From: Gammaproteobacteria bacterium
GTDB lineage: Bacteria > Pseudomonadota > Gammaproteobacteria > UBA6429 > Thiohalophilaceae
Direction: 5' to 3'
DNA: 6,192 nt
Assembly (NCBI GenBank): GCA_024639445.1
Contig: JAHEIJ010000140.1
Location: forward strand, 1-6,192
The position numbers and the translations under genes are program-made. The notes under the pieces are model-generated. The model saw only the letters and a program-made list of their open reading frames with translations. It ran no database searches and was not told the DNA's origin. Below, in pieces: positions 1 through 6,043 of this stretch (position 1 is the stretch's first letter; each line of letters opens with the position of its first letter).

Positions 1-318
1 CATATAGGGGGTCGCGCGTTCGGCAACCCGCTGCATGTAGTCCGGATGGCGAACATACCAGTCCAGCTGTCGCTGTAGCCGGGGGTGATCCATGTCTTCT
101 ATTGCGAAACCGTCGCGAATTCGTTGCCAGAGATCAGTGGGCGTTTCGGACGTCGCATTGAAATCCGCCGCGGTTGTTGGGTCCGGTTCCGGCGAGGCGA
201 CTAATTGTGCCGGGTAATCCGCATCACCCGGAACGCTTTCTACAGAACCATAACGGGAATTCACCGAACTGCAGGCGGTGAGGCCGGCAGCCATGAGCAA
301 AAAGATGATGCGCAACAT
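1..318 (-). CDS. mltD: Membrane-bound lytic murein transglycosylase D, N-terminal part (cut by window edge)
   Basis: This is the first 106 codons of a leftward gene that continues past position 1. Residues 1-16 form a lipoprotein signal: a short basic start (MLR), a hydrophobic stretch, and the lipobox LTAC with the acylated cysteine at residue 16. Residue +2 is Ser, not Asp, which predicts outer-membrane sorting. A low-complexity linker follows to about residue 57. Then comes the stretch DLWQRIRDGF, with HPRLQRQLDWYVRHPDY a few residues further on, which I recognise as the N-terminal region of MltD-type transglycosylases. The catalytic SLT domain and LysM repeats of the family would lie outside the window. 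Family members cleave peptidoglycan glycan strands to anhydromuropeptides in the periplasm. The ATG at 318 is preferred because the next in-frame ATG (codon 9) would destroy the signal peptide. The Shine-Dalgarno is weak (an AAGAAAAA purine run). Its position divergent from the methyltransferase-rnhA-dnaQ block matches the known gammaproteobacterial gene order. Confidence 0.9.
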   Translation of the reverse strand, partial: MLRIIFLLMAAGLTACSSVNSRYGSVESVPGDADYPAQLVASPEPDPTTAADFNATSETPTDLWQRIRDGFAIEDMDHPRLQRQLDWYVRHPDYMQRVAERATPYM

Positions 319-340
319 TTTTTCTTATTTATTTCTTTGT

Positions 341-370
341 GTTATAGGAAAAATCTGGAATCAATGTTAA
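341..370 (-). promoter_or_regulatory. Putative sigma-70 promoter for mltD
   Basis: Read on the minus strand there is TTAACA (365-370), 18 nt, then TATAAC (341-346). Each hexamer matches the sigma-70 consensus at 5 of 6 positions. Transcription would start near 334, giving a leader of about 16 nt before the ATG at 318. No comparably good promoter was found on the plus strand for the divergent methyltransferase gene in 371-464. Confidence 0.5.
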
Positions 371-464
371 AAACTGTCATGCTCAGGGTCAAGCTTTTCT
401 GGCTGAACTTGCTACGGCTGTCAGCAAATAGGTAAAACCCTGCGAGAACCTGGTTGAGACTTGA

Positions 465-1280
465 TTGGCAAAACAACTAATGGGAAAAAAAGCGCAACGA
501 TCATTCACACGCTGTGGAGAGCATGCCAATGTCTGGCAGGCATTAGCGCAATGGTATCAAACACATCTCGGGCAAAAGGTCGAAGCCCGCGAAAAGGAAC
601 TGTTACATGAGGTATTGAGTAACCTGTTTGGCTATCACCTGTTACAGATGGGATGCATTGAGCAACTGGAGTTTCTTGCTAACAGTCGTGTTTCACGTCG
701 CATCGTGATGGATGTGTGTGATAGTGCCAGGGATGCTACGACGGGTTGTTTCCAGGGTCGGCCGCATGCCATGCCCGTATGTACCGATAGCCTGGATGTG
801 GTGGTGTTGCCACATATTCTGGAATTTTCAGAGCAGCCGCATGAAGTGTTACGTGAAGTCGAGCGAACCGTGGTACCGGAAGGGCATGTGGTGGTGTTGG
901 GTTTCAATCCCTTAAGTATCTGGACCCTCTGGCGTTGGCTGCTTGGCTGGCGTGGAATGGTACCCTGGTGTGGTCATTTCATCGGGACCACCCGTATGAA
1001 GGACTGGCTGAGTTTATTGGGCTTTGAAGTGATCGAGACGCGGTATTATTTTTTCCGCCCCCCATTTCAGCATGAAACAATCCTGGGTAAGTTACGATTT
1101 CTTGAACGTGTGGGCCAACGCTTATGGCCAATCCTTGGTGGCGGTTATGTGATGTTGGCACGCAAGCATGTGTCTACCCTGACACCAATCAGACCCCGTT
1201 GGAAGTCAAGTCGTAAACTGGCGACGCCGGGTCTGGTGGAACCCATGTCACAGCAACGAAGAAATAACATGGAGAAATAA
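465..1280 (+). CDS. Class I SAM-dependent methyltransferase, YafS-like, substrate unknown
   Basis: A 271-residue protein with the later half of a Methyltransf_11-type Rossmann fold. The segment DSLDVVVLPHILEF (residues 108-121) matches the acidic loop and strand after motif I. EVLREVERTVVPEG (127-140) and HVVVLGFNP (141-149) match the helix and strand of the post-motif region. The expected glycine-rich SAM motif I (DxGxGxG) is not intact: the equivalent stretch near residues 58-64 reads HLLQMGC. This is also how I remember the YafS-type family. The start is uncertain. An in-frame TGA at 462-464 excludes anything upstream, leaving TTG at 465 (weak GAGA at 456-459) or ATG at 480 (no visible Shine-Dalgarno), which would give 266 residues. 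Either start leaves about 20 residues before the usual family start (VWQALAQWYQT). The C-terminal tail beyond residue 235 is basic and looks disordered. The stop overlaps the rnhA start (TAATG), so the two are probably translationally coupled. The methyl acceptor is unknown. Confidence 0.85.
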   Translation: MAKQLMGKKAQRSFTRCGEHANVWQALAQWYQTHLGQKVEAREKELLHEVLSNLFGYHLLQMGCIEQLEFLANSRVSRRIVMDVCDSARDATTGCFQGRPHAMPVCTDSLDVVVLPHILEFSEQPHEVLREVERTVVPEGHVVVLGFNPLSIWTLWRWLLGWRGMVPWCGHFIGTTRMKDWLSLLGFEVIETRYYFFRPPFQHETILGKLRFLERVGQRLWPILGGGYVMLARKHVSTLTPIRPRWKSSRKLATPGLVEPMSQQRRNNMEK

Positions 1281-1723
1281 TGAGTCAAACTGTAGAGGTT
1301 TACACTGATGGTGCCTGTCGTGGTAATCCCGGTCCGGGTGGCTGGGGCGTTTTACTTCGCTATGGCAATACTGAAAAAGAATTGTACGGGGCTGAGACCG
1401 ACACCACCAACAATCGCATGGAGTTAATGGCCGCTATCCAGGCGCTGGAAAACCTCAAGCGTGAGAGCAAGGTGATTCTTACCACCGACTCGCAGTATGT
1501 GCGCAAGGGAATTACCGAGTGGATCGCTAACTGGAAAAAACGCGGTTGGAAAACGGCGTCCAAACAACCGGTGAAGAACAAGGATTTATGGCAACGCCTC
1601 GATAAGGCGGCAACCCAACACCGGGTTGAATGGCACTGGGTACGCGGCCATACAGGTCACCCGGAAAATGAACGAGCCGATCAATTGGCGAATCGAGGCA
1701 TCGACGAATTGCTGCGCAACTAG
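1280..1723 (+). CDS. rnhA: Ribonuclease HI
   Basis: A 147-residue protein, close to the usual bacterial RNase HI length (E. coli 155). It cuts the RNA strand of RNA:DNA hybrids, clearing R-loops and helping to remove Okazaki primers in the cytoplasm. All catalytic residues of the E. coli enzyme are present at the same numbers: Asp10 (in YTDGACRGNPGPGGWG), Glu48 (NNRMEL), Asp70 (TTDSQYV), His124 (VRGHTGHPENERAD) and Asp134. The basic, Trp-rich handle that binds the hybrid is seen at about residues 81-101 (NWKKRGWKT). The ATG at 1280 shares its A with the stop of the methyltransferase gene, and GGAG at 1271-1274 lies five bases before it, so coupling with the upstream gene is likely. dnaQ follows in the same direction after a 168-bp gap. 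In E. coli rnhA and dnaQ are divergent, so this tandem arrangement is the Pseudomonas-like form. Confidence 0.97.
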   Translation: MSQTVEVYTDGACRGNPGPGGWGVLLRYGNTEKELYGAETDTTNNRMELMAAIQALENLKRESKVILTTDSQYVRKGITEWIANWKKRGWKTASKQPVKNKDLWQRLDKAATQHRVEWHWVRGHTGHPENERADQLANRGIDELLRN

Positions 1724-1727
1724 TCGA

Positions 1728-1885
1728 AGGGACGAGTGACGAGGGCCCAGGAATTAGAGACTGAATTAGTTCGTGGTTGTAGTGATAAAAAGTTGAATTG
1801 AATGCGTGAAAAAATTACTCGCTTGCGATAACCTGTTTGTATGTTCATAGATAACGTTTTTCCTCGTCCCTAGTCACTCGTCCCT
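1728..1885. repeat. 158-bp intergenic element with 24-nt inverted terminal arms
   Basis: The left arm (1728-1751) and the reverse complement of the right arm (1862-1885) agree at 21 of 24 positions, the first 13 without a mismatch (AGGGACGAGTGAC). The arms enclose 110 bp of AT-rich sequence with no credible ORF (the longest ATG-started frames seen are about 10 codons). The element fills nearly the whole rnhA-dnaQ gap: it begins 5 nt after the rnhA stop and ends 6 nt before the dnaQ ATG. The core holds minor direct repeats (GAATTAG at 1751-1757 and 1763-1769; GATAAC at 1827-1832 and 1850-1855). No clear rho-independent terminator with a U-tract or strong promoter was seen in it. It could be a small non-autonomous (MITE-like) insertion, a dispersed palindromic repeat pair, or a long-stem RNA structure. 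The sequence alone does not decide between these. Confidence 0.75.
1863..1885 (+). repeat. Heptameric tandem units in the right arm
   Basis: From 1863 the sequence reads in 7-nt steps CTCGTCC, CTAGTCA, CTCGTCC, followed by CT, so the 9-mer CTCGTCCCT recurs with a 14-nt offset (1863-1871 and 1877-1885). The left arm, read on the minus strand, contains the same phase (CCTCGTC, ACTCGTC, CCT). The arms are therefore built from a degenerate 7-nt unit and are not random palindromic sequence. Confidence 0.65.
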
Positions 1886-1891
1886 GATTTT

Positions 1892-2605
1892 ATGCGCCAA
1901 ATTGTACTTGATACAGAAACCACCGGCCTGGAGCCGTCCCAGGGCCATCGCATCATTGAAATCGGTTGTGTGGAGTTAATTAATCGCCGCATGACCGAAA
2001 ACCGTTATCACCAATATATCAATCCTGAACGGGATATTGATGAAGGTGCCATCGAGGTGCATGGCATTAAAAACGAATTCCTCGCCGACAAACCCGTGTT
2101 TGCGGATGTGGCCGAGGATTTTCTCAAGTTTATTCGAGGTGCCGAACTGATTATTCACAACGCCCCGTTCGATGTGGGTTTCATGAACCATGAACTGAAA
2201 CTGTTGGATGCGCAGGCGGAAGCGGTAGATAGCTTTTGCTCAATACTCGATACTCTGAAGATGGCGCGTAACATGCACCCGGGACAGAAGAACAACCTGG
2301 ATGCCTTGTGCAAACGCTACGAGATCGATAACTCGGCGCGGGATCTCCACGGTGCCTTGCTCGACGCGGAAATTCTGGCCGAAGTGTATCTCGCCATGAC
2401 CGGCGGGCAGGTGCGTTTGTCGCTGGATGGTATGACTGAAACTGCCATGGGCAAGACCGAGACACCTCGGCCCATCGGTTCTAATCGACCAGCTTTGAAT
2501 GTGATTCGCGCCAATGAAATGGAACTGGAGGCCCATGCTGAACGCCTCGGCGCAATCGACAAGGCCAGTGGCGGACAGTGCGTGTGGCTTAAGCCCGAGC
2601 AGTGA
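1892..2605 (+). CDS. dnaQ: DNA polymerase III epsilon subunit (3'-5' proofreading exonuclease)
   Basis: A 237-residue protein (E. coli DnaQ is 243) of the DEDDh exonuclease family. It removes misincorporated nucleotides as part of the Pol III core, held between the alpha polymerase and theta. The Exo I motif is VLDTETTGL with Asp7 and Glu9. Exo II is HNAPFDVGF with Asp94. Exo III is LHGALLDA with His153 and Asp158. AEVYLAMTGGQ (163-173) is typical of DnaQ, and QVRLSL (173-178) fits the position and pattern of the beta-clamp-binding motif. The region after about residue 187 is a flexible linker and alpha-binding tail ending GGQCVW. The ATG at 1892 is the only possible start, because the frame is closed by TAG at 1871-1873 and the five codons between hold no start codon. 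There is no Shine-Dalgarno: the bases upstream are the repeat arm followed by GATTTT. The 3' end converges on the minus-strand antiporter operon 19 bp away, with no evident terminator between them. Confidence 0.97.
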   Translation: MRQIVLDTETTGLEPSQGHRIIEIGCVELINRRMTENRYHQYINPERDIDEGAIEVHGIKNEFLADKPVFADVAEDFLKFIRGAELIIHNAPFDVGFMNHELKLLDAQAEAVDSFCSILDTLKMARNMHPGQKNNLDALCKRYEIDNSARDLHGALLDAEILAEVYLAMTGGQVRLSLDGMTETAMGKTETPRPIGSNRPALNVIRANEMELEAHAERLGAIDKASGGQCVWLKPEQ

Positions 2606-2624
2606 CGGAGTAAATCATTTAATC

Positions 2625-4310
2625 TTAACCCAACGTATCCAGTAATAGAAAACCGCCGAGCAAAATAGCGATCCAAAGCACCATACTGCCGGTCGGCCAG
2701 GTGCGTGACAGGATACCTTTTGGGCCATAGTGTCTGTGTAGACCATCAAACAGTCTGGCGAAATTTTGTCGGCTCAGACTTTCCAGTTGTGATCCCAGCC
2801 TGCTGGCTTGTTGAATAAGGCTCATGCTCAGGGTCTTGAAGAGATAACGATAAAACCAGTCGAAATCCAAACTGATCGTCAGAGTGCGTTTCATCAGCGG
2901 CAGCATCACAAAGAACGCCAGGCCAGCGAATAGCAGCAACTGAAATTGTGCCACCAAGTGGGCTGCGGTATACGGTTCATAATTGACCGTAAATGGCAAT
3001 AATGCATATAGCGATTGCGGATAGATACCCAGAAACAGGCATAAGAAGGCAAATATGAACATCGCCAGTTGCATATTGCCCGGCGCCTCCGGTGGACGCA
3101 AACCGGAGTCCTGCTGGAAAAACACATACCAGGGAAACTTGATTCCGGCATGCAGGAATACCCCGGCGGAAGCTGCGGTCAGTGCGAACCAGACAATGGC
3201 AAGATGCTGATCTGCAGCGGATTGGGCGATCATTGATTTGGAGACAAAACCGGAGGTAAACGGAAACGAGGAAATCGCCAGCGCGCCGATTATGCCGAAC
3301 AGCGTTGTCCAGGGCATGGTCTGAAACAGTCCGCCCAGCTCTGTACAACGGCGTTTGCCGGTACGATACAAAACGGCACCAGCGGACATTAGCAACAGAG
3401 CTTTATAAATGATGTGCGCGAACGCATGTGCCGCCGCACCATTGATTGCCATTTCGGTGCCCAGTCCGATCCCGGTGACCATGAACCCGACCTGATTTAC
3501 GATGCTGTAAGCGAGAATACGGCGCATATCGTTTTCCAGTAACGCATAGATGATGCCGTAGAAGATCATGTAAATTCCGATCGGGATGAGAATCCAGGTA
3601 CCGGGAAACATCACGATGAGGGTAAACACGGCTGTCTTGGTGGTAAAGGCAGAGAGAAACACAGTACCGCTGGGACTTGCCTCGGGATAGGCGTCGGCAA
3701 TCCAGGCCGAAAGTGGCGGGGCACCGGCATTGATTAGGAAGCCGGCAAGGATCAGATATTGAGCAATCGATTCAAGTTGCAGGCTGGTGACTCGGATCGA
3801 ATCCGTTTCGACAATATGTCCGGTTATTCCTGCCATCAGAATCACGCCGCCCAGCAAATGGATCAACAGATAGCGCATGCTGGCCCGATAGGCAGCTTCA
3901 TGGCCCGCAGCCCAGATCACCAGGGTAGAGCCGATGGCCATCAGCTCCCAGAATACAAATAATGTGATCAGATCACCGGCAAGCGTGACCCCGATAGCAC
4001 TACCGGCATAAATCAGTGCGGCAGTAAGCTCAAAGTTCGTTGCCTGTCGGGAAGCATAGATACCACCTACCAGTGTCATGACGGCAAACACCGTTGCAAA
4101 CAGGCGCCCGATGACGCTAACCCGGATAGGTTCGAGTTCAAAACCCATGAATGACCATCTAAGAATGTAGCTGTCGGGTAATAGCCAGACAAACAACAAA
4201 CAGATAACGGGTAAACCGATAATCAGAACCGTGCGCAGTTTTGCCAGAAATGGTACAAACAAGGCGCCAAGTACCAGTATCAAGCCGGGAGGGAACGCCA
4301 GCTCAGTCAT
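2625..4310 (-). CDS. NuoL/MrpD-type proton/cation antiporter-like membrane subunit, 561 aa, with NuoL-like tail
   Basis: A polytopic inner-membrane protein of the proton_antipo_M (complex I NuoL/M/N and Mrp/Mnh subunit A/D) family. By eye it has about 16 hydrophobic segments. Conserved polar membrane residues visible are Glu122 (VFWELMAIGS), Lys225 (FTTKTAVF), His295 and His299 with Lys303 (HIIYKALLLMSAG), and Lys358 (SGFVSK). In an ungapped comparison with the 485-residue neighbour, the TM7 lysine of this fold (its Lys222) falls on Asn194, and PIHRWLP becomes PLSAWIA. After the last core helix there is a segment at about 455-473. About 67 mostly non-membrane residues follow (start FDWFYRYLF, 483-491), then a final helix at about 541-557, as in NuoL. 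The start ATG at 4310 has GGAG at 4318-4321, seven bases away, and overlaps the preceding 92-residue gene by 8 nt (ATGACTGA). It is the last gene of the operon seen here. The family is certain; whether it carries Na+, K+ or only H+ is not. Confidence 0.88.
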   Translation of the reverse strand: MTELAFPPGLILVLGALFVPFLAKLRTVLIIGLPVICLLFVWLLPDSYILRWSFMGFELEPIRVSVIGRLFATVFAVMTLVGGIYASRQATNFELTAALIYAGSAIGVTLAGDLITLFVFWELMAIGSTLVIWAAGHEAAYRASMRYLLIHLLGGVILMAGITGHIVETDSIRVTSLQLESIAQYLILAGFLINAGAPPLSAWIADAYPEASPSGTVFLSAFTTKTAVFTLIVMFPGTWILIPIGIYMIFYGIIYALLENDMRRILAYSIVNQVGFMVTGIGLGTEMAINGAAAHAFAHIIYKALLLMSAGAVLYRTGKRRCTELGGLFQTMPWTTLFGIIGALAISSFPFTSGFVSKSMIAQSAADQHLAIVWFALTAASAGVFLHAGIKFPWYVFFQQDSGLRPPEAPGNMQLAMFIFAFLCLFLGIYPQSLYALLPFTVNYEPYTAAHLVAQFQLLLFAGLAFFVMLPLMKRTLTISLDFDWFYRYLFKTLSMSLIQQASRLGSQLESLSRQNFARLFDGLHRHYGPKGILSRTWPTGSMVLWIAILLGGFLLLDTLG

Positions 4311-4581
4311 GCGTTATCTCCGTGTCAGTCCGGTTTGTCTGGTAGTAGTTTTCAGGCCGCTTGAGAAAAACGCCAAGCAATTTGGAAAACAACACCATGC
4401 CGACACAAGTAATAAACCCATACCAGGCAAAAAAGCCGAAACTGTGTTCGATGCCAAAATACTCGTGCTGATGGACAAACAGACCAGCAATCAAACTCGC
4501 AGCCAGGATGGTCATAAATCCGAACCAGAGTTTGCGGATATTTTTCCGACGCATCAGCCAGTGTGGTTGTTGATTATTCAT
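4303..4581 (-). CDS. Small two-helix membrane protein of the antiporter operon, function unknown
   Basis: A 92-residue protein that I cannot assign to a characterised family. It has a basic N-terminus (residues 10-17, MRRKNIRK). A first membrane helix spans about 18-37 (ending IAGLFVH), followed by a short loop with His and Glu residues (HQHEYFGIEH, 37-46). A second helix spans about 47-69 (FGFFAWYGFITCVGMVLF). A hydrophilic tail contains KRPENYY. The positive residues at the N-terminus and after helix 2 suggest both ends lie in the cytoplasm. It starts two bases after the stop of the 485-residue subunit, with a good Shine-Dalgarno (GAGGGA, 4587-4592), and overlaps the next subunit by 8 nt. 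This packing points to an accessory or structural subunit of the same membrane complex. It does not resemble NuoK/MrpC (about 100 residues, three helices) as far as I can see. The gene call is supported by the Shine-Dalgarno and operon packing; the role is inferred. Confidence 0.82.
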   Translation of the reverse strand: MNNQQPHWLMRRKNIRKLWFGFMTILAASLIAGLFVHQHEYFGIEHSFGFFAWYGFITCVGMVLFSKLLGVFLKRPENYYQTNRTDTEITHD

Positions 4582-4583
4582 AT

Positions 4584-6041
4584 TTATCCCTCGCCGAGTA
4601 GTGCTGTTGCCAGTTGCAGGGGAATGTCCGGAAACAGAAACAGTAACAGCGTTAATACCGCAGTGCTCGAGAGTGCCACAATGATCGGCAGCGGTGCCTC
4701 ACCATGCTCGGAAATATCGTCCGCCTGTCGGAACCAGGCTGCGTAAACAATGGGAATGAAATAGGCTGCATTCAGCAAGGTGCTGATGATAATGACGAGC
4801 ACAGCCACGACATGCTGTTGCTGGAAGGCGCCAAGCAACATGTACCATTTTGAAATAAACCCAGCCGCTGGTGGTATACCTATCATGGAGATGGCGCCTA
4901 TCGTGAATGCCGCCATAGTCCAGGGCATGCGATAGCCGATACCATTGAGTTGGCTGATCCGGGATTTGTGGCTGGCGGTATAGATCGATCCGGCAGCGAA
5001 GAACAGGGTGATCTTGCCCAAGGCATGGGCGGCGATATGGAATGCAGCGGCGACGGTGGAAAGTGGCGCTAGAATAAAAATCGCCAGAATTACATAGGAA
5101 AGTTGACCGATCGTCGAATAGGCCAGACGCAGTTTAAGGTTGTCCTGACGCAGAGCTATTACCGAAGCGGCAATGATAGTGAATCCGGCGATCCATAATA
5201 CCCACTCCGCTGCGGAGGATTGTTGTAACATGTCAAATCCGAAAATATAGATCGAAATCTTGACCACGCTGAACACACCAGCCTTGACCACCGCGACTGC
5301 ATGCAACAGTGCGGAGACTGGTGTCGGTGCCACCATGGCTGCCGGTAACCAGCGGTGTATTGGCATCAGTGCTGCCTTGCCGATGCCAAACATGTACAGA
5401 AACAGCAACAGGATTAGTTCCGGCCCGGCAACCTTGCCGGCCAGGATTCCGCCTGGCCGAAATTCCAGGCTGCCGGTGAGGGACCAGGTCCAGATAATCG
5501 CCACCAGCAGTAAGCCGATGGAGGTTGTCATCAGTATCCCGAGATAGGTGCGTCCGGCGTTGAGGGCGGCTTCGTCGCCTTTGTGTGTCACCAGTGGATA
5601 GGTCGACAGGGTCAGGATTTCGTAAAAGATAAACAGGGTTAGCAGATTTCCCGCCAAGGCGACGCCCATCGTGCTCGAAAGAGCGATGGCAAAGAAAATA
5701 TAAAAGCGGGTCTGGTGTAATTCCTGGTTACCACGCATATAACCGATGGAATAAAGCGTATTGATCGGCCAAAGCAGTGCGGCAATGCAGGCAAACAGCA
5801 TGCCCAGCGGTTCCAGCTCAAATAAAATGGATAGCGCCGGTGTGATGTTGACCAGGGTCAGTGAAGGTCTGTTGCCGGCCAGCACCTCGGGTAATAAAGT
5901 GAGGACTATACCAAATAGCGCCAGTGAGCTGATTACGGAGATAGTTTCACGCAGATTCGGGCGGTTATGCGCTGCCGCAATCAAGACAGCACCGATTATC
6001 GGAATACTGATACTCAGGAGGATGCTGATTTCCACGCTCAT
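4584..6041 (-). CDS. MrpD/NuoM-type cation/proton antiporter subunit, 485 aa
   Basis: A polytopic inner-membrane protein with about 14 hydrophobic segments, the standard core of the complex I/Mrp antiporter-like fold, and of the length usual for MrpD/MnhD. The proton-path residues of the family are all present: Glu141 (FIFYEILTLSTYPL), Lys222 (GIGKAALMPIHRWLP), His247 and Lys253 (LLHAVAVVKAGVF), His335, His339 and Lys343 (HIAAHALGKITLFF), and Lys398 (PAAGFISKWY). The signature HRWLPAAMVAPTPVSALLHA (229-248) is typical of NuoL/M/N-like subunits. The ATG at 6041 lies two bases after the stop of the preceding antiporter-like gene. Only a weak GGT is seen as Shine-Dalgarno, so re-initiation from the upstream gene is likely. 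The 92-residue gene follows after two bases. Family members move H+ coupled to Na+/K+ exchange or to a redox module. Because it forms part of a multi-subunit operon I expect an Mrp-like complex, but subunit naming (D or another letter) is uncertain. Confidence 0.9.
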   Translation of the reverse strand: MSVEISILLSISIPIIGAVLIAAAHNRPNLRETISVISSLALFGIVLTLLPEVLAGNRPSLTLVNITPALSILFELEPLGMLFACIAALLWPINTLYSIGYMRGNQELHQTRFYIFFAIALSSTMGVALAGNLLTLFIFYEILTLSTYPLVTHKGDEAALNAGRTYLGILMTTSIGLLLVAIIWTWSLTGSLEFRPGGILAGKVAGPELILLLFLYMFGIGKAALMPIHRWLPAAMVAPTPVSALLHAVAVVKAGVFSVVKISIYIFGFDMLQQSSAAEWVLWIAGFTIIAASVIALRQDNLKLRLAYSTIGQLSYVILAIFILAPLSTVAAAFHIAAHALGKITLFFAAGSIYTASHKSRISQLNGIGYRMPWTMAAFTIGAISMIGIPPAAGFISKWYMLLGAFQQQHVVAVLVIIISTLLNAAYFIPIVYAAWFRQADDISEHGEAPLPIIVALSSTAVLTLLLFLFPDIPLQLATALLGEG

Positions 6042-6043
6042 GG

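Noticed and set aside
378..390. CATGCTCAGGGTC also occurs at 2823-2835 (14 identical bases with the preceding T)
   Set aside because: One copy is upstream of mltD and the other lies inside the 561-residue subunit's coding sequence. A single match of this length in 6 kb is not far from chance, and the flanks do not match.
205..435. Plus-strand open frame of 76 codons
   Set aside because: It is antisense to the mltD signal-peptide region and its promoter and shows no recognisable protein features. The minus-strand reading is clearly the real gene.
1823..1851. Promoter-like TTGCGA-N17-CATAGA before dnaQ
   Set aside because: The -10 hexamer matches the consensus at only 3 of 6 positions. This is too weak to call, although dnaQ may well have its own promoter in the gap.
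1802..1873. Tiny open frames in the rnhA-dnaQ gap (ATG at 1802 and at 1841)
   Set aside because: Each is about 10 codons long, lacks a Shine-Dalgarno and shows no conserved features. The second simply runs into the repeat arm.
2606..2624. Possible bidirectional terminator between dnaQ and the antiporter operon
   Set aside because: The only symmetry (TAAAT G ATTTA on the minus strand) has a one-base loop and no GC stem or U-tract, so it is not a credible terminator.
2317..2676. Minus-strand open frame of 119 codons opposite the end of dnaQ
   Set aside because: It is antisense to the conserved DnaQ Exo III region and runs into the end of the antiporter gene. Its Arg/Ser/Pro-rich translation is typical of an antisense frame.
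4231..4746. Plus-strand open frame of 171 codons
   Set aside because: It runs antisense across the 92-residue gene and the ends of both flanking subunits. Its translation is polar and low-complexity, while the minus strand gives membrane proteins with operon spacing and Shine-Dalgarno sites.
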